Source: Ehretia macrophylla (lineage: Eukaryota > Streptophyta > Magnoliopsida > Boraginales > Ehretiaceae). From it: a stretch of DNA of 64,000 nt. Below the pieces are notes generated by a model. That model searched no databases and was not told the DNA's origin. It saw nothing but the letters and a program-made list of their open reading frames with translations. Position 1 is the stretch's first letter. Each line of letters opens with the position of its first letter. The translations under genes and the position numbers were made by a program. The stretch is taken from assembly GCA_037974665.1 (NCBI GenBank), contig CM075765.1, forward strand, positions 5,461,501 to 5,525,500, written 5' to 3'. Positions 10,706 through 21,037 of the stretch are shown here, piece after piece.

Positions 10706-11700
10706 TAGCTCTCATATTTTTTTTTCTTACATTTAGGGAATTTAAAATATTTTGCTATTACAAATCTACTATTTTAATTTAACTCCAGCAACTCCTCTAT
10801 TTTTAAGTTTTATTCCAACAATTCTCCTATTTTTAACTAATCTCTTTTGCAAGGGTTAGTTGAGACCTTTGGTGGCATGGAGAATGGGATAGGGGAGCAT
10901 AATGGTTTTGGTCATTTGGAGAACTGTTGGAACTCCTCTTAGTGAGCTCCCCTAAATCTAATGATTTTGGGCATTTGGGGAGTTGTTGGAGCTCCCTTTA
11001 GTGATCTTATCTCTTAGTTGTTTCAAGGAGTTTTGAATTTCTTTTTTACAATACATATAAATGGCTATTCCATCAACTTTTTGGATAGCTGAATAAATAT
11101 ATATAAATATACACACATCACTCTTTGGATGGCCTGAATTCAAAATCCTCTTATAGCATTATCCAAGGGCAATGGAGGGCCGACGGGGAATGTTTTTTTT
11201 TTTTTTTCAAAAAAAGTCTATAGAGCATCATTAAAAAAAGTTATTAATCCCCTTATTTATTTATTTTTTTCCTGTTATTAATTTTCTTATTTAAATCTTA
11301 ACTCTCTCAATATTAAATTTTGACTCTAGCCCCAACTCATATATACTCATGATCTATATCGAGAAGAAAATAAAATCCAATAGTCAATGATTGACTATAA
11401 CAAGCACGTATACAGTACATAAATTACCATCTTCATATGAGGCCACGTCAAAAGGGTAATGTACAAAATAAAAAATGCTTCAGTATCAGTGTATTACCAC
11501 CTAGATGGCATATCCCAATGACCACAATTTTTTTTTTTTTGTTTCTGTTTTTGACAAACTCCGATGATTCTGCTATTTAACACACCTCCTCTGGTGACTC
11601 TTCTCCAGTATATATTCTCTACATTAGCAAATATAGGGGTCCAATGACCAAAAAAAAATATATATATATATATAGGGGTCCAAAGCACCATTGATCAAAC
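10706..11700. other. Spacer with inverted low-copy motif
   Basis: Bases 10780-11000 contain 'aactccagcaactcct' and, inverted, 'ggagttgttggagctccc', so a degraded MITE is possible but I cannot fix its ends. At 11635-11690 the block 'aggggtccaa' occurs twice around a (TA)n run. No gene is recognised. Confidence 0.35.
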
Positions 11701-13857
11701 AGTTTCCGAAGGCAGATGCTGCTGTTGTTTTCTTCATGCTAAATAGACCTTTCTCACTTTTGATCCTCAGTACATGACTAAACAACTAAGACGAGACAAT
11801 AAATATAGAACCATACATCAGATGAAGTAAAATTAAAGCTTGCCTGCCCTGCAATTCTGCGTATTTGAAACAGAACAAACACTTCTTTTTACGACTTAGG
11901 CTCTTCAAAATCCCATGGAACCATTTGAATATGGTTCAAGTTATCAAAACAGTTGCATTTCAAAATTCTGTTTAGTCATAGTCATATCCCCTGATGGAGC
12001 ACGCACATATCATCTTGGAGTTGCTGATAGAAAGAATGAATTATGGATGTGCTCAACTTGTGAAAATTGTTGAAGACGCAACAAAAAAAGAGATCGGTAT
12101 AGATAAGAATGCTGGAAAATAGCGCATCGTAATGTATCATGTAAGTTCTCCAAGGGAGAAATAAGAAGAAAAATTTTGAAGTATGAGCAGTAAATCATGG
12201 TTTAGAATTCAGAAAACTTTCAACAAAGCAAAATGATCAATTTGTACTCTGCAGTCAATTTAATGAATTTACTAGGACTTGGAACCAGAAAACCGTTATC
12301 CAAAGATGCATAATGGAAATGTACATTTCCGCCTTACCACTACTTCAGGAACTCAGATAATAAAATGAAAATGTCAATTTGTGTATCTCTGGAACTAGGG
12401 TTCAGTTCTAATACCATCAAACTCTGAAGTAGCTTGGCAAGTTTAAGATTGATGACCGTGCATTGTCGTGGGAATCGAAACCAATACAGAGGAATAAAAA
12501 CAAACAAATTAAGAACCCTGAAGTTTCTTGTAGCTAGATATCTACATCAACATAGTAGAGGGCTATTTTACTGGAAAAATTATATATGTCACATCTCGTA
12601 GAAAATAACAGAAAAGAAAAGAACAAGTATATATATATGTTCATAAGACTATACCAAAGACTGATTGCTCAGATAGTCAAACAAATGGTTTCTAAACACT
12701 TAAGATTATAGTAGCCATTTATCAAAACAGAATAGGAGGTAAAGAAATAAGAATGACATCAAGCTCATTCTCACACTTCCGTACCTCAACAGCATTCAAT
12801 GTTAGCTTTTAAAGTTAGGGTGTATATACAAGTCCTCTGTTTTAAATCTATAACACAAGAAAGAATACTTTAATTCTGATATATACCACCTCAGTCATAT
12901 TGATTAATATGATTCAAAAATCTATCAATTTCCAATTTCATTGCTGATACAATGAGCAAAACCTTAAAGTGTCCTTTGGACCTTTAAAAGTTATGCGGCA
13001 ATGAAATTTGAAGACCAATGAAGTAATTAGTTAGGTGCAGCCAAAAGCAGATGGCATCAATATGTCTGCAAATGAAGAATCTAAAGAATACGTATGTTAT
13101 ACTACTCTTTTTGAATACAAACCATAACAAACGATGAAGATTGGAACAAGGAAGAAATGGAAATTTAAAACCTTACTATGAAGATAATATCGTTCTACAA
13201 AGTCAAATGAAACATATTGAGTCCTTCATTCACCCCATTTAGCTCATAGCTGGTTAAATAAGTAATCCATCAGAGCTGCATAAATGAGCCTCTCTCTCTC
13301 TCTCTCTCTCTCGCTCTATCTCCCCCATCCCCACGTTTAGCCAAAACACCCGAAACAAGAGAAGGAAGCAAGCAAGAACAAAAAGAAAAATATAAGTTAA
13401 GCATGCAATGGATTGATTGGAGTACTAAATAACATTTTGAAAGCATCAATTACCTTATTTCACAAAATAAACAGATAAAACTTACCTTTATAGTGATTCT
13501 ATAGCCTCATGAGAGCAAGTCTAAAGAGTGACGCAAAAACCTGAGATCTTTTTGACAGAAATTATTATAGTGCCACTTGCTACTACCACCTCATTCTTAC
13601 TCTATGAGAAAGTAGGTGCAGGTTTTCACAATGAAAGTATAATGAGCCTGTGAAACAACGGCAAAACTGTGTGCCATTTGTAATTTTGACGTGTTTGTAT
13701 CGCTCCAGTGTCTGAGAAAAAATGTTAGTAAACCTAAGCAAATAGTTGAAGGAAAAACAAAAGCTTGATTGAATTTCAACTTAATGCTAAAATTCTCCAC
13801 ATGTTTAGCTGTACACTTAATCTACCAGCACTGAAATTCTGTCAATGAAACACAGCA
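11701..13857. other. Downstream region of CAT1, no gene recognised
   Basis: Bases 11701-13857 hold only short chance ORFs. A (CT)n microsatellite lies at 13292-13314. The part next to 13857 must include the CAT1 3' UTR; its length cannot be set from sequence alone. This stretch lacks obvious transposon ends and may be true single-copy gene-flanking DNA. Confidence 0.4.
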
Positions 13858-15618
13858 CTATGAAGATATTTGGTCCGCATTTCCTTTCCCTTCTTCAACT
13901 TTCTGTTCTTCTTCATCCTGATGAGCCATATCATAGGTTGTATGGACACCAACTAACAGGTAGTAAACTAACATGACGGAGCTACATATGAGGAAACGCC
14001 ATAATGCCACCAGACCAAGAGATCCTATTAGAAACAGATTCATACCAATTGATAAAGCTGGCAACCAAGGAACAAGAGGAACACCCCAAACCTTAGGAAC
14101 CCTCTGTTGGGAGAGTAATGCCATTCCCAAGGTACCCAACAGCCACATAACACCTGCCACCGTAAACCCAATCCACCCTCTCCTATTGCAACTCCAAAGG
14201 GCTGTTATCCCAATTGATGATCCAATAATAACAACCAAGCAAGCAAGGAACTTGATAAGGTCAGATTTTGGAGTAGCATCCTTGACATAATACCGACGAA
14301 CTAGCAATGCAACAGCCATAAGCATGAAAATGAAGAGTGTAGTAAATGATAACACACTCGACAAAACATCCAAGCTCGAGAACAAAGTAACAACGCAACT
14401 AATTATAGTTACCAATAGAGTAGCATAAATGGGAGTCCCAGTCTTCGGATGAACCAGAGCAAACCAAGGAGGAATCATGTGTGCTCTAGCAATCTGAGTT
14501 GTATAGCGAGCCTGCCCCATTGATCCAACAAGCATACTAGTAGTCATTCCCTTGAGAGCACAAATACTAACCAAATACTTAGCCCATTTCATGCCAATCT
14601 GTTCAAATGCAACCGAATAGGGCGCGTTAACATCCACCTGAGTGTAGTTCACCATCATGGCCAGTGCCAATGCCATTAAACAATACACCACAGTAATAAT
14701 AGACATCGAACCCACCAACCCCACTGGTATATCTCTTGAAGGCTTCTTAGTCTCCTCAGCCATTGTAGCAACCATATCGAACCCCGTATAAGACCAATAC
14801 ACAACAGCTGCAGCTGTAAACACCCCCTCAGCACCATATGGAAAAAACGGCACCAAATTTGAACTTTTACCATGCACAAAAGCAACAATTATTATGAACA
14901 CAATGACCATGGCACTAAATATAGAACTAACCCAATTCAAGAAAGATGTCCTCTTTGTACCAGTCATAGCTATACCATTAGCGATTGCCAAGATCACAAC
15001 AGCTAAAGGGTCTAACAAATTGAAACCATCAGCAAAGGAATCCACGCGGATCCTTAAAAGATCAGAATTGCTACTAAAAATACTAGCTAAATACGAGGAC
15101 CACGAGCGCCCTAGCCCCGCAGCTCCCACAACGGCTTCGAGTAGAATATTTCCAGCAGCAATAAAAGCTATAAAATCACCAAGCTCTATACGAAGATAAG
15201 AAAATGATCCACCAGCAATAGGTACCTCAACAGCAAACTCAGTGTAGCAGAAAACTGATAAGAGAGCAGAAAGGCCCGAGACGAAGTAAGAGAGGACGAT
15301 AGCAGGGCCTGCATTATTGTGAGTTTCCTGGCCAGTGATGCTGAAGATGCCGGAGCCGACAACGGAGCCAAAGGCAAGCCAGATAAGGTCCCACCAAGTA
15401 AGGCATTTGTGCATGTCGTTTTCAGATTGTTTTTTGAGTTGTATAAGTTCCGTGGCATCAGAAGAGCGGCCTAAGAATCGATCACGAAGGCGGTGGGGTG
15501 TGTCAGAGACGGCTGAGAGATAGGTTTTGAAGCTGTTGAAAGATGGTTCTGGAAAGAAGTCTTGTTTGCTGAAGCGCCAGTATGATCTGGTGGAGGAGGG
15601 TGGCGGGTCCATGGTCAT
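13858..15618 (-). CDS. CAT1: Cationic amino acid transporter, CAT1-like
   Basis: A 586-residue, single-exon membrane protein of the amino acid-polyamine-organocation superfamily. Plant CAT proteins carry arginine, lysine and other amino acids across the plasma membrane or internal membranes. After a hydrophilic N-terminus with YWRFSKQDFFPEPSF (13-27) comes the first membrane segment, WWDLIWLAFGSVVGSGIF (75-92), with the glycine-rich substrate-site motif. Then follow YTEFAVEVPIAGGSF (125-139), MAEETKKPSRDIP in the middle loop, ARYTTQIARAHMIPPWF, and a charged C-terminal tail. About 14 hydrophobic segments fit the family, as does the length (usually 570-600). Similarity is closest to Arabidopsis CAT1 as I recall it. 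The start is the first in-frame ATG (15618, context CCACCATGA); a second lies two codons on. The frame is open throughout. The region upstream is tandemly duplicated. Confidence 0.93.
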   Translation of the reverse strand: MTMDPPPSSTRSYWRFSKQDFFPEPSFNSFKTYLSAVSDTPHRLRDRFLGRSSDATELIQLKKQSENDMHKCLTWWDLIWLAFGSVVGSGIFSITGQETHNNAGPAIVLSYFVSGLSALLSVFCYTEFAVEVPIAGGSFSYLRIELGDFIAFIAAGNILLEAVVGAAGLGRSWSSYLASIFSSNSDLLRIRVDSFADGFNLLDPLAVVILAIANGIAMTGTKRTSFLNWVSSIFSAMVIVFIIIVAFVHGKSSNLVPFFPYGAEGVFTAAAVVYWSYTGFDMVATMAEETKKPSRDIPVGLVGSMSIITVVYCLMALALAMMVNYTQVDVNAPYSVAFEQIGMKWAKYLVSICALKGMTTSMLVGSMGQARYTTQIARAHMIPPWFALVHPKTGTPIYATLLVTIISCVVTLFSSLDVLSSVLSFTTLFIFMLMAVALLVRRYYVKDATPKSDLIKFLACLVVIIGSSIGITALWSCNRRGWIGFTVAGVMWLLGTLGMALLSQQRVPKVWGVPLVPWLPALSIGMNLFLIGSLGLVALWRFLICSSVMLVYYLLVGVHTTYDMAHQDEEEQKVEEGKGNADQISS

Positions 15619-15643
15619 GGTGGTGGAGACTTGGAGGAGAGCG

Positions 15644-16268
15644 GTGAGGTTCTCCTCTTCAAGGGGTGTGGCCGTGTAGGTTATGAATGTGGATTCTTTT
15701 GGGTCTTCAACTCACATCATTTTATTTTGTTACGGAGTTTCAAGAGAGGTGGGAATCGAGTGGAATCCCGACAAACAAGGGAAGGAGGCGAAATTCGGGA
15801 ACGGAAGGCTATTCGCTATTAAGGCTACATACATTTATGACTATGTACATTTAAGAGTCACATCCCACTTAAATGCTATCAAATCATAATGACAAAGTAG
15901 ATGTTTACTTGACCAAAAAAGAAAATTTGACGAGGATTGCTTGTTTGTTTGATGAGGAGACTACTAATTCCAATAATTTTTTTTTTATTTTTTTATAATA
16001 AAAAATTAAGTAAATACTTTTTTTAAGTATCAACATTTCAGTTTTATTATTTTTAATTTTTTTTTCTATTTTAAAAACTTTTAATTTTAATTTCATTTTA
16101 ATAGTAATACTCTCTACAAGGACTTGACACTTACAATTCCACATAATACATTTGTTGATGAATGCCATGTGTCAAGAACTATAATATATGGATTAAATTA
16201 ATCTTTATATACTAACATTTTAACCAAATTTAGTCCATGGTTAAAATGCATTAAATATTGGAATATTG
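15644..16268. repeat. Tandem duplication of CAT1 upstream region, proximal copy
   Basis: The unit starts 'gtgaggttctcctcttcaag' only 26 bases beyond the CAT1 start codon and ends just before the second copy. It therefore contains the 5' UTR and promoter of CAT1. Relative to the distal copy it carries about 70 extra bases near 15822-15890. Short ORFs inside are not genes. Confidence 0.85.
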
Positions 16269-17435
16269 GTGAGGTTTTTCTCTTCAAGGGGTGTGGCATT
16301 GTAGGGTCTGAATGTGGATTGTTTTGGGTCTTGATGCATATCATTTTATTTGCAAGGGAGTTTGGAGAGAGGTGGGAATCGAGTGCAATCCCGACGAACA
16401 AGGGGAGGAGGTGAAATTTGAGAATGGAAGGATTCTTTATGACAAAAGTGGATGTTTGGTTGGAAGACGACTGTTAACCAAAACATAAAAAGGTTGGACG
16501 ACGATTGCTTGTTTGATTGATGAAGAGATTGACGACAAAAAAAGAAAAAAGAAAAAAAAGTGATGAGTTCCCAGTACCAACTCCAATAATTTTTTTATTT
16601 TCTTTTATAATAGAAAATTAAGTAGATATTTTTATTTTTATTTTTTTAAGTATCAATATTTCAATTTTATTACTTTTAATATTTTTTTAGGGTGAATTGT
16701 TCCAAACCCTTATGTGATCACACCTAAATACACACAATTTCATGTGGTTCAAAAACCCTCATCAGACCTCCAAGTGGTTATATAAAAGTGCATATGACCC
16801 ACATGTAGTTAAATAATTAGATAAATTTAACGAAAGTGAAATTTTTATTAATTTTTAACTAATTTTATAATAAAATAATTATAATAATTGACCAAATTAC
16901 CACTTTTATTAAAAAAAAATAAAAATAAAAATAAAAAACCCATCTTTTTCCCCCCTCCCCAAAAACACAAAGATCGTCATCCCACCTAGTATCCCCATCC
17001 CCATCCCCATCCCTATCCCCATCCCCAAATCCTCAAGGATATAAAAGTTTTTTTACATTTTTTATTACTTATACATATGAAAATTTGACAGCATGGAATC
17101 ATATGCGCTTGTATATGATTACAATGGGTTTAGTGGGGAGTTTTTGGACCATAGAAAGGTCATGTGTACTTAAATGTGACCACATGGGGGTCTGAAAGAA
17201 TTCACCTTTTTTTTTTTTAGAAACTTCTAATTTCAAATTCGCTCTAATAGTACTACTCCGTACACGGATTCTGCTCTCTACAATTATGCATAATACACAT
17301 GCTGATCGATGTCATGTGTCAACAACTATAATCAATAGACTAAATTAGTCCTTATACACTAACATTTTAGCCAAAACTAGTCCTTATACACTAGCATTTT
17401 AACCATGATTAAAAAGCATTAGATAATGAAATATC
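16269..17435. repeat. Tandem duplication of CAT1 upstream region, distal copy with a MITE
   Basis: The same order of blocks is seen as in 15644-16268: 'tcttcaaggggtgtgg', 'gaggtgggaatcgag', 'gcttgtttgattgatga', 'gccatgtgtcaa'-like text and 'actaacattttaacc'. I judge identity at about 80% by eye. The copy is longer because a Mutator-like MITE sits at 16691-17206. The proximal copy shows the site without it. Confidence 0.85.
16682..17218. mobile_element. Mutator-like MITE, copy 2
   Basis: The element (16691-17206) has the left end 'ggtgaattgttccaaaccc' and right end, reverse complemented, 'ggtgaattctttcagaccc'; arms pair for some 100 bases with 'tgtggtcacatttaagtaca'-type text. Its termini match the MITE at 7031-7496. 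The flanks are T-rich ('tttttttag' on both sides), so a 9-bp TSD is likely but blurred by T-run slippage. A (CCCCAT)n minisatellite lies at 16988-17026. Confidence 0.75.
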
Positions 17436-17725
17436 AACTATATAAAATCTTTTAATCAGCTTATACATAGAAAGGAAAGAATCATAATTAAGCAATCGTA
17501 ACTTTTAAACATCATCCGTCATATTCCAACCCAAAATTAGTTATTATGAAACCAACATCAATTTCATTGTTATTTCATATAAGTAAAATCCTGAAAAGCT
17601 ATACGTAATTACCATATGAAAAAGTATACCCAATTTAGAGAATTCGTAAAAGACATGGCTTATGATCGACATCCTTGCCTCCAACAACCGTTTTTCTAAT
17701 TTCAACATAAATTATCAAATCTATT

Positions 17726-18708
17726 TAGGGATGACAATAAGGATGGGTTTTATAGGTACCTACACCGTCTCCGTCCCAAAGAGGGGTACTATTGGGGTAG
17801 GAAATGAGAAATAGGGAATGAGAATGGGAATGGGAGGGGGATGGGGGTTGACTTTGATTCTCCACATGGGGCCAAGGTGGGGGATAGGAATAGACATTTC
17901 CTGCCCCACATTTCCAATCCTGTATATTAATAAAATTATTTAAACACTTTATTTTTCAATGTTAGTTAATAGCATAATATTAGAAAATATTGTTCTTCCT
18001 AATCTATTAGCGTAATTGTTAGGAGTTATTAGTTCCCCTATTTCCTTATTCGTATTAGTGCTAAGACTATATTTTAATTTTGTACAAGCACTAAATCTAG
18101 CAATGAATTCTATATTTTTAAACCTATATTCTTTTATTTACATTAGATGACATTATTTTTTTCCAAGCTCTAATTTATTCATTAGTGACATGATTTTTTT
18201 CTTATATAAATTCCATTTTGAATAGCTTTGTTGAGAATTATTTTAGATTCTTAGAACTAAGTTATTGCAAGGAATATTTACTTTTAACTGAAAAGATGAA
18301 AAACTCAATTTATAAAACATATTGGATTTTAATTTAATATCTATGTTTACATTGTTTATCTATTATAATTTTAGTTTATGTGTTGATATTTGGGTATTGT
18401 AAATTAATAAATTAATGTCGGTACATAGTTCAAAAAATTATTAAAGAACTCCATGGGTGATCCCTATCCCCCACGGGGATTTATTAATGGGGCAAGGGTA
18501 GGGGCAGGGGCGGGTGTAGGGGACGGGGGACGGGGGACGGGGGACAGTGGGAGAGGGGGCAGAAGATGGGGAGTTATTTTAGGTGATGGGGTGGGGCATA
18601 AGGATAGGTCTCCCCACCCTACTTAAATGCTATATACATCATTTATTGCATCATGTTATCGAATTTGAAATATTTGTAGGGGTACTAACTTGTTATTGCC
18701 ATTTGCTA
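17726..18708. mobile_element. hAT-type MITE, copy 3, with G-rich minisatellite
   Basis: It begins TAGGGATGACAATAAGG and ends with a decayed inverse, 'cttgttattgccatttgcta'. Inside are 'gaatgggaatgggagg' blocks on the left and, at 18511-18556, four or more copies of 'ggggac' in a G-rich run. I cannot find a convincing 8-bp TSD, so the right edge is less sure than for the other two copies. Confidence 0.55.
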
Positions 18709-20218
18709 ACATAATGCAGACAATGACAAACTCCATGTTGATAAGCACACTAGTGAAGATTTATTTGATAAAGATTTGAGTTGAGATCTGTATGATAATA
18801 TTTAAAAAGTTATGCTTTCCTATGATTCCTTTTTATGTATAGCTAATTAAGTGATTTATTTTAGTTTATAATTTTAGTATTTAATCCTAATTGTTACAAG
18901 TCTAGTGTAGAAAGGGTTTGTTTGAAAATATTTTTGAGAACAGTTTTTTGTTTTGAAAACAAAGAAACAGAAAAAATTGTTCGGCATGATTGTTTCAGAA
19001 ACTGTTTTCAAAAACTTTTCTAAAAAATATGTTTTCAAGAACAACTTTTTGATGTTTAATGTGTTTTTGTTTCCTTTCTTCTTTTTCCTAAGACACATGA
19101 ACACATTTAAATTAATTATTATTGATAAAGTTAATAATAAAAATAATTAATTTAATATATTAAATAATTATTAAATTTATTAAATTAATTAATAAAATTA
19201 ATAATTTATTTATTTTATATAAAAAATAATATTCATTTTATTAATACTTTATTTAAATATATTTTTTTTATTTTAAATTTAATTATTTTTATTCTTTATT
19301 TTTAATTATTTATTCATTTAATTAATTAATTAATTAATAATTCTAATTAAATAGTTTAATTAATTCGTCAATTATTAATGATAAATTAGTTAATTAAATT
19401 AATTTGTTAGTTATTTTGATTAGTTATATATTAAATTTTATTTCTTGTTAACTAATTTATTATTTAATTATTATTAATACTCATTTTATTAATATAATAA
19501 ATTATTTATTTATTTATTTTAATAAATTTTGATTTTCTTAACTATCTTATTGTTTATTGATTATCCATTACATGAATTTATTAATTGTTTTAAAATAATT
19601 AATCAATAGATTATATATTTATATAAATTAATTACTTAATTAAAATTATTAATTCAATTAATTAAATTAATTTAATTTAAAAAAATTTATCATTTGATAA
19701 AAAAAAATTAATCATATAATTATAAAGGTATCTTAGGACCATGTCTTTGAATATTTTCCATGAGAAAAAATTTTCATTGCAGTTGATGGCGATATAATGA
19801 TTAACCAATCAACAAAAAGTCTTACTTTTTCCACTAAGAGCTATACCCATTGAACGACTCCAAGTGCTATAATTATCACCATTCAATTGTTTGGTAACTA
19901 GTTAAACAGTTCCTGAATGATCCAAGTTGTGAAGATGAAAAACATCTGAGTAAGGACATTGCCCCATTTTTTTTACGAAATTGAACTTGCTCTATTTTTT
20001 TAAGAAGTTAGTTAATTTTTTTTAAAGAGGGTAATGCTATAAAACTATGAAGAACATTGTAAAAAAGGAAGAAATTCTAATAAATACATATATTCATTTA
20101 GTATAGTGGTTCCCTATACATACAACAAAAGAATGGAGAAGTCAAACTTGATAATCGATGGTGATAAAAATTGGGAAGATAATTAGGCACGTCCTAATCA
20201 GAACGTAAATTTATATTG
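18709..20218. other. Extremely AT-rich spacer
   Basis: From 19140 to 19720 the sequence is almost only A and T, dominated by 'ttaattaatt' and 'attatt' runs. Near 18906-19060 there are paired 'gttttgaaaac' and 'gttttcaaaaac' blocks that could be part of a MITE, but no ends can be fixed. The overlapping short ORFs there are chance. Confidence 0.45.
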
Positions 20219-20729
20219 TGTTAAGGTCGAAAACGAGTTGGGCCATAAGATCTAGGTTTGGACTCCACTTCAATGCTTAACAGTTAAAGAATCCTTGTTG
20301 GATTACCTGCAAAAACAAAGGAAGGGAATGCAGGTGTTATTGCATGTGTTCCTCCTCCGATGTGATAATTAGTAACGAGGAAAAGATGGAGCTCAGATAG
20401 AGTTGTAATAGGCAACAATCTAAGTAAATTGCTTGAGTGAGAATTTGTAACCCCTTTTGGATGTTTGCCCAAGTTTTTTATAGGCTGGTTTTAAGTGCAT
20501 TTTACCATTGTAGGGGAGTGGGACTGACCTACGATGTTAGTGGGAGCTTTTCCCGCAATTTTTTAGCTCTTGAGAAGCATACTTGTTGAGTTGGTTGAGA
20601 TTGTATTTGACATAGTCAACAAGTTGGATTGCGGCCCAATGGTATTTAAATGCTCTCGTTCAGTCAGGCCCTCTCTTTTTAGTCTTTGGGCCTAAACTAT
20701 TATTTTGGACTTCAATTTATGGCCCATCA
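20219..20729 (-). repeat. 3' LTR of the Tat-type gypsy element
   Basis: This 511-bp copy matches 29059-29596. It lacks about 28 bases present in the other LTR near 29445-29475. On the minus strand it begins TGATGGGCC directly after the polypurine tract. Confidence 0.9.
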
Positions 20730-20748
20730 ATAACCCCCTAGTCTCTTG
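20730..20748 (-). promoter_or_regulatory. Polypurine tract of the gypsy element
   Basis: The minus strand reads GAGACTAGGGGGTTAT immediately before the 3' LTR, as expected for the plus-strand primer of reverse transcription. It supports the minus orientation of the element. Confidence 0.7.
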
Positions 20749-21037
20749 AGGTCCATAGAAGGTTAGAAGATTATGTTGTATTAGGCCTCTTCATTCCTTT
20801 TAAGCATTTAGTGATCATTAACCGCCTAATTTATTAGTGTGGCTCTTGACTGAAGCACATAGTGGTTATAGCCTTTAATACCCTTGCCTTCTTTCCCTCT
20901 TCTTTTGATTCCTAATAATGGTAAAAATATTCCTCTCCTTGGACTCTTTGAACTATTTATCTCCATAAAGGTCACCATCGGCTGCTTACTAGGTACACGT
21001 GCTTTCTCCTCTTGCCCATTTTTCTCTGCACACAACT

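Noticed and set aside
11701-13857. A second gene downstream of CAT1
   Set aside because: I found no frame above about 70 codons and no recognisable motif on either strand.
13973-15523. Plus-strand ORFs inside CAT1
   Set aside because: Antisense shadows of a strongly coding gene; none resembles a protein.
17718-18716. 8-bp TSD for hAT-type copy 3
   Set aside because: Flanks aatctatt and acataatg do not match; either the right edge is off or the flank has decayed.
18874-19150. Overlapping ORFs of 65 and 76 residues
   Set aside because: K/F-rich low-complexity text from inverted A/T-rich sequence.
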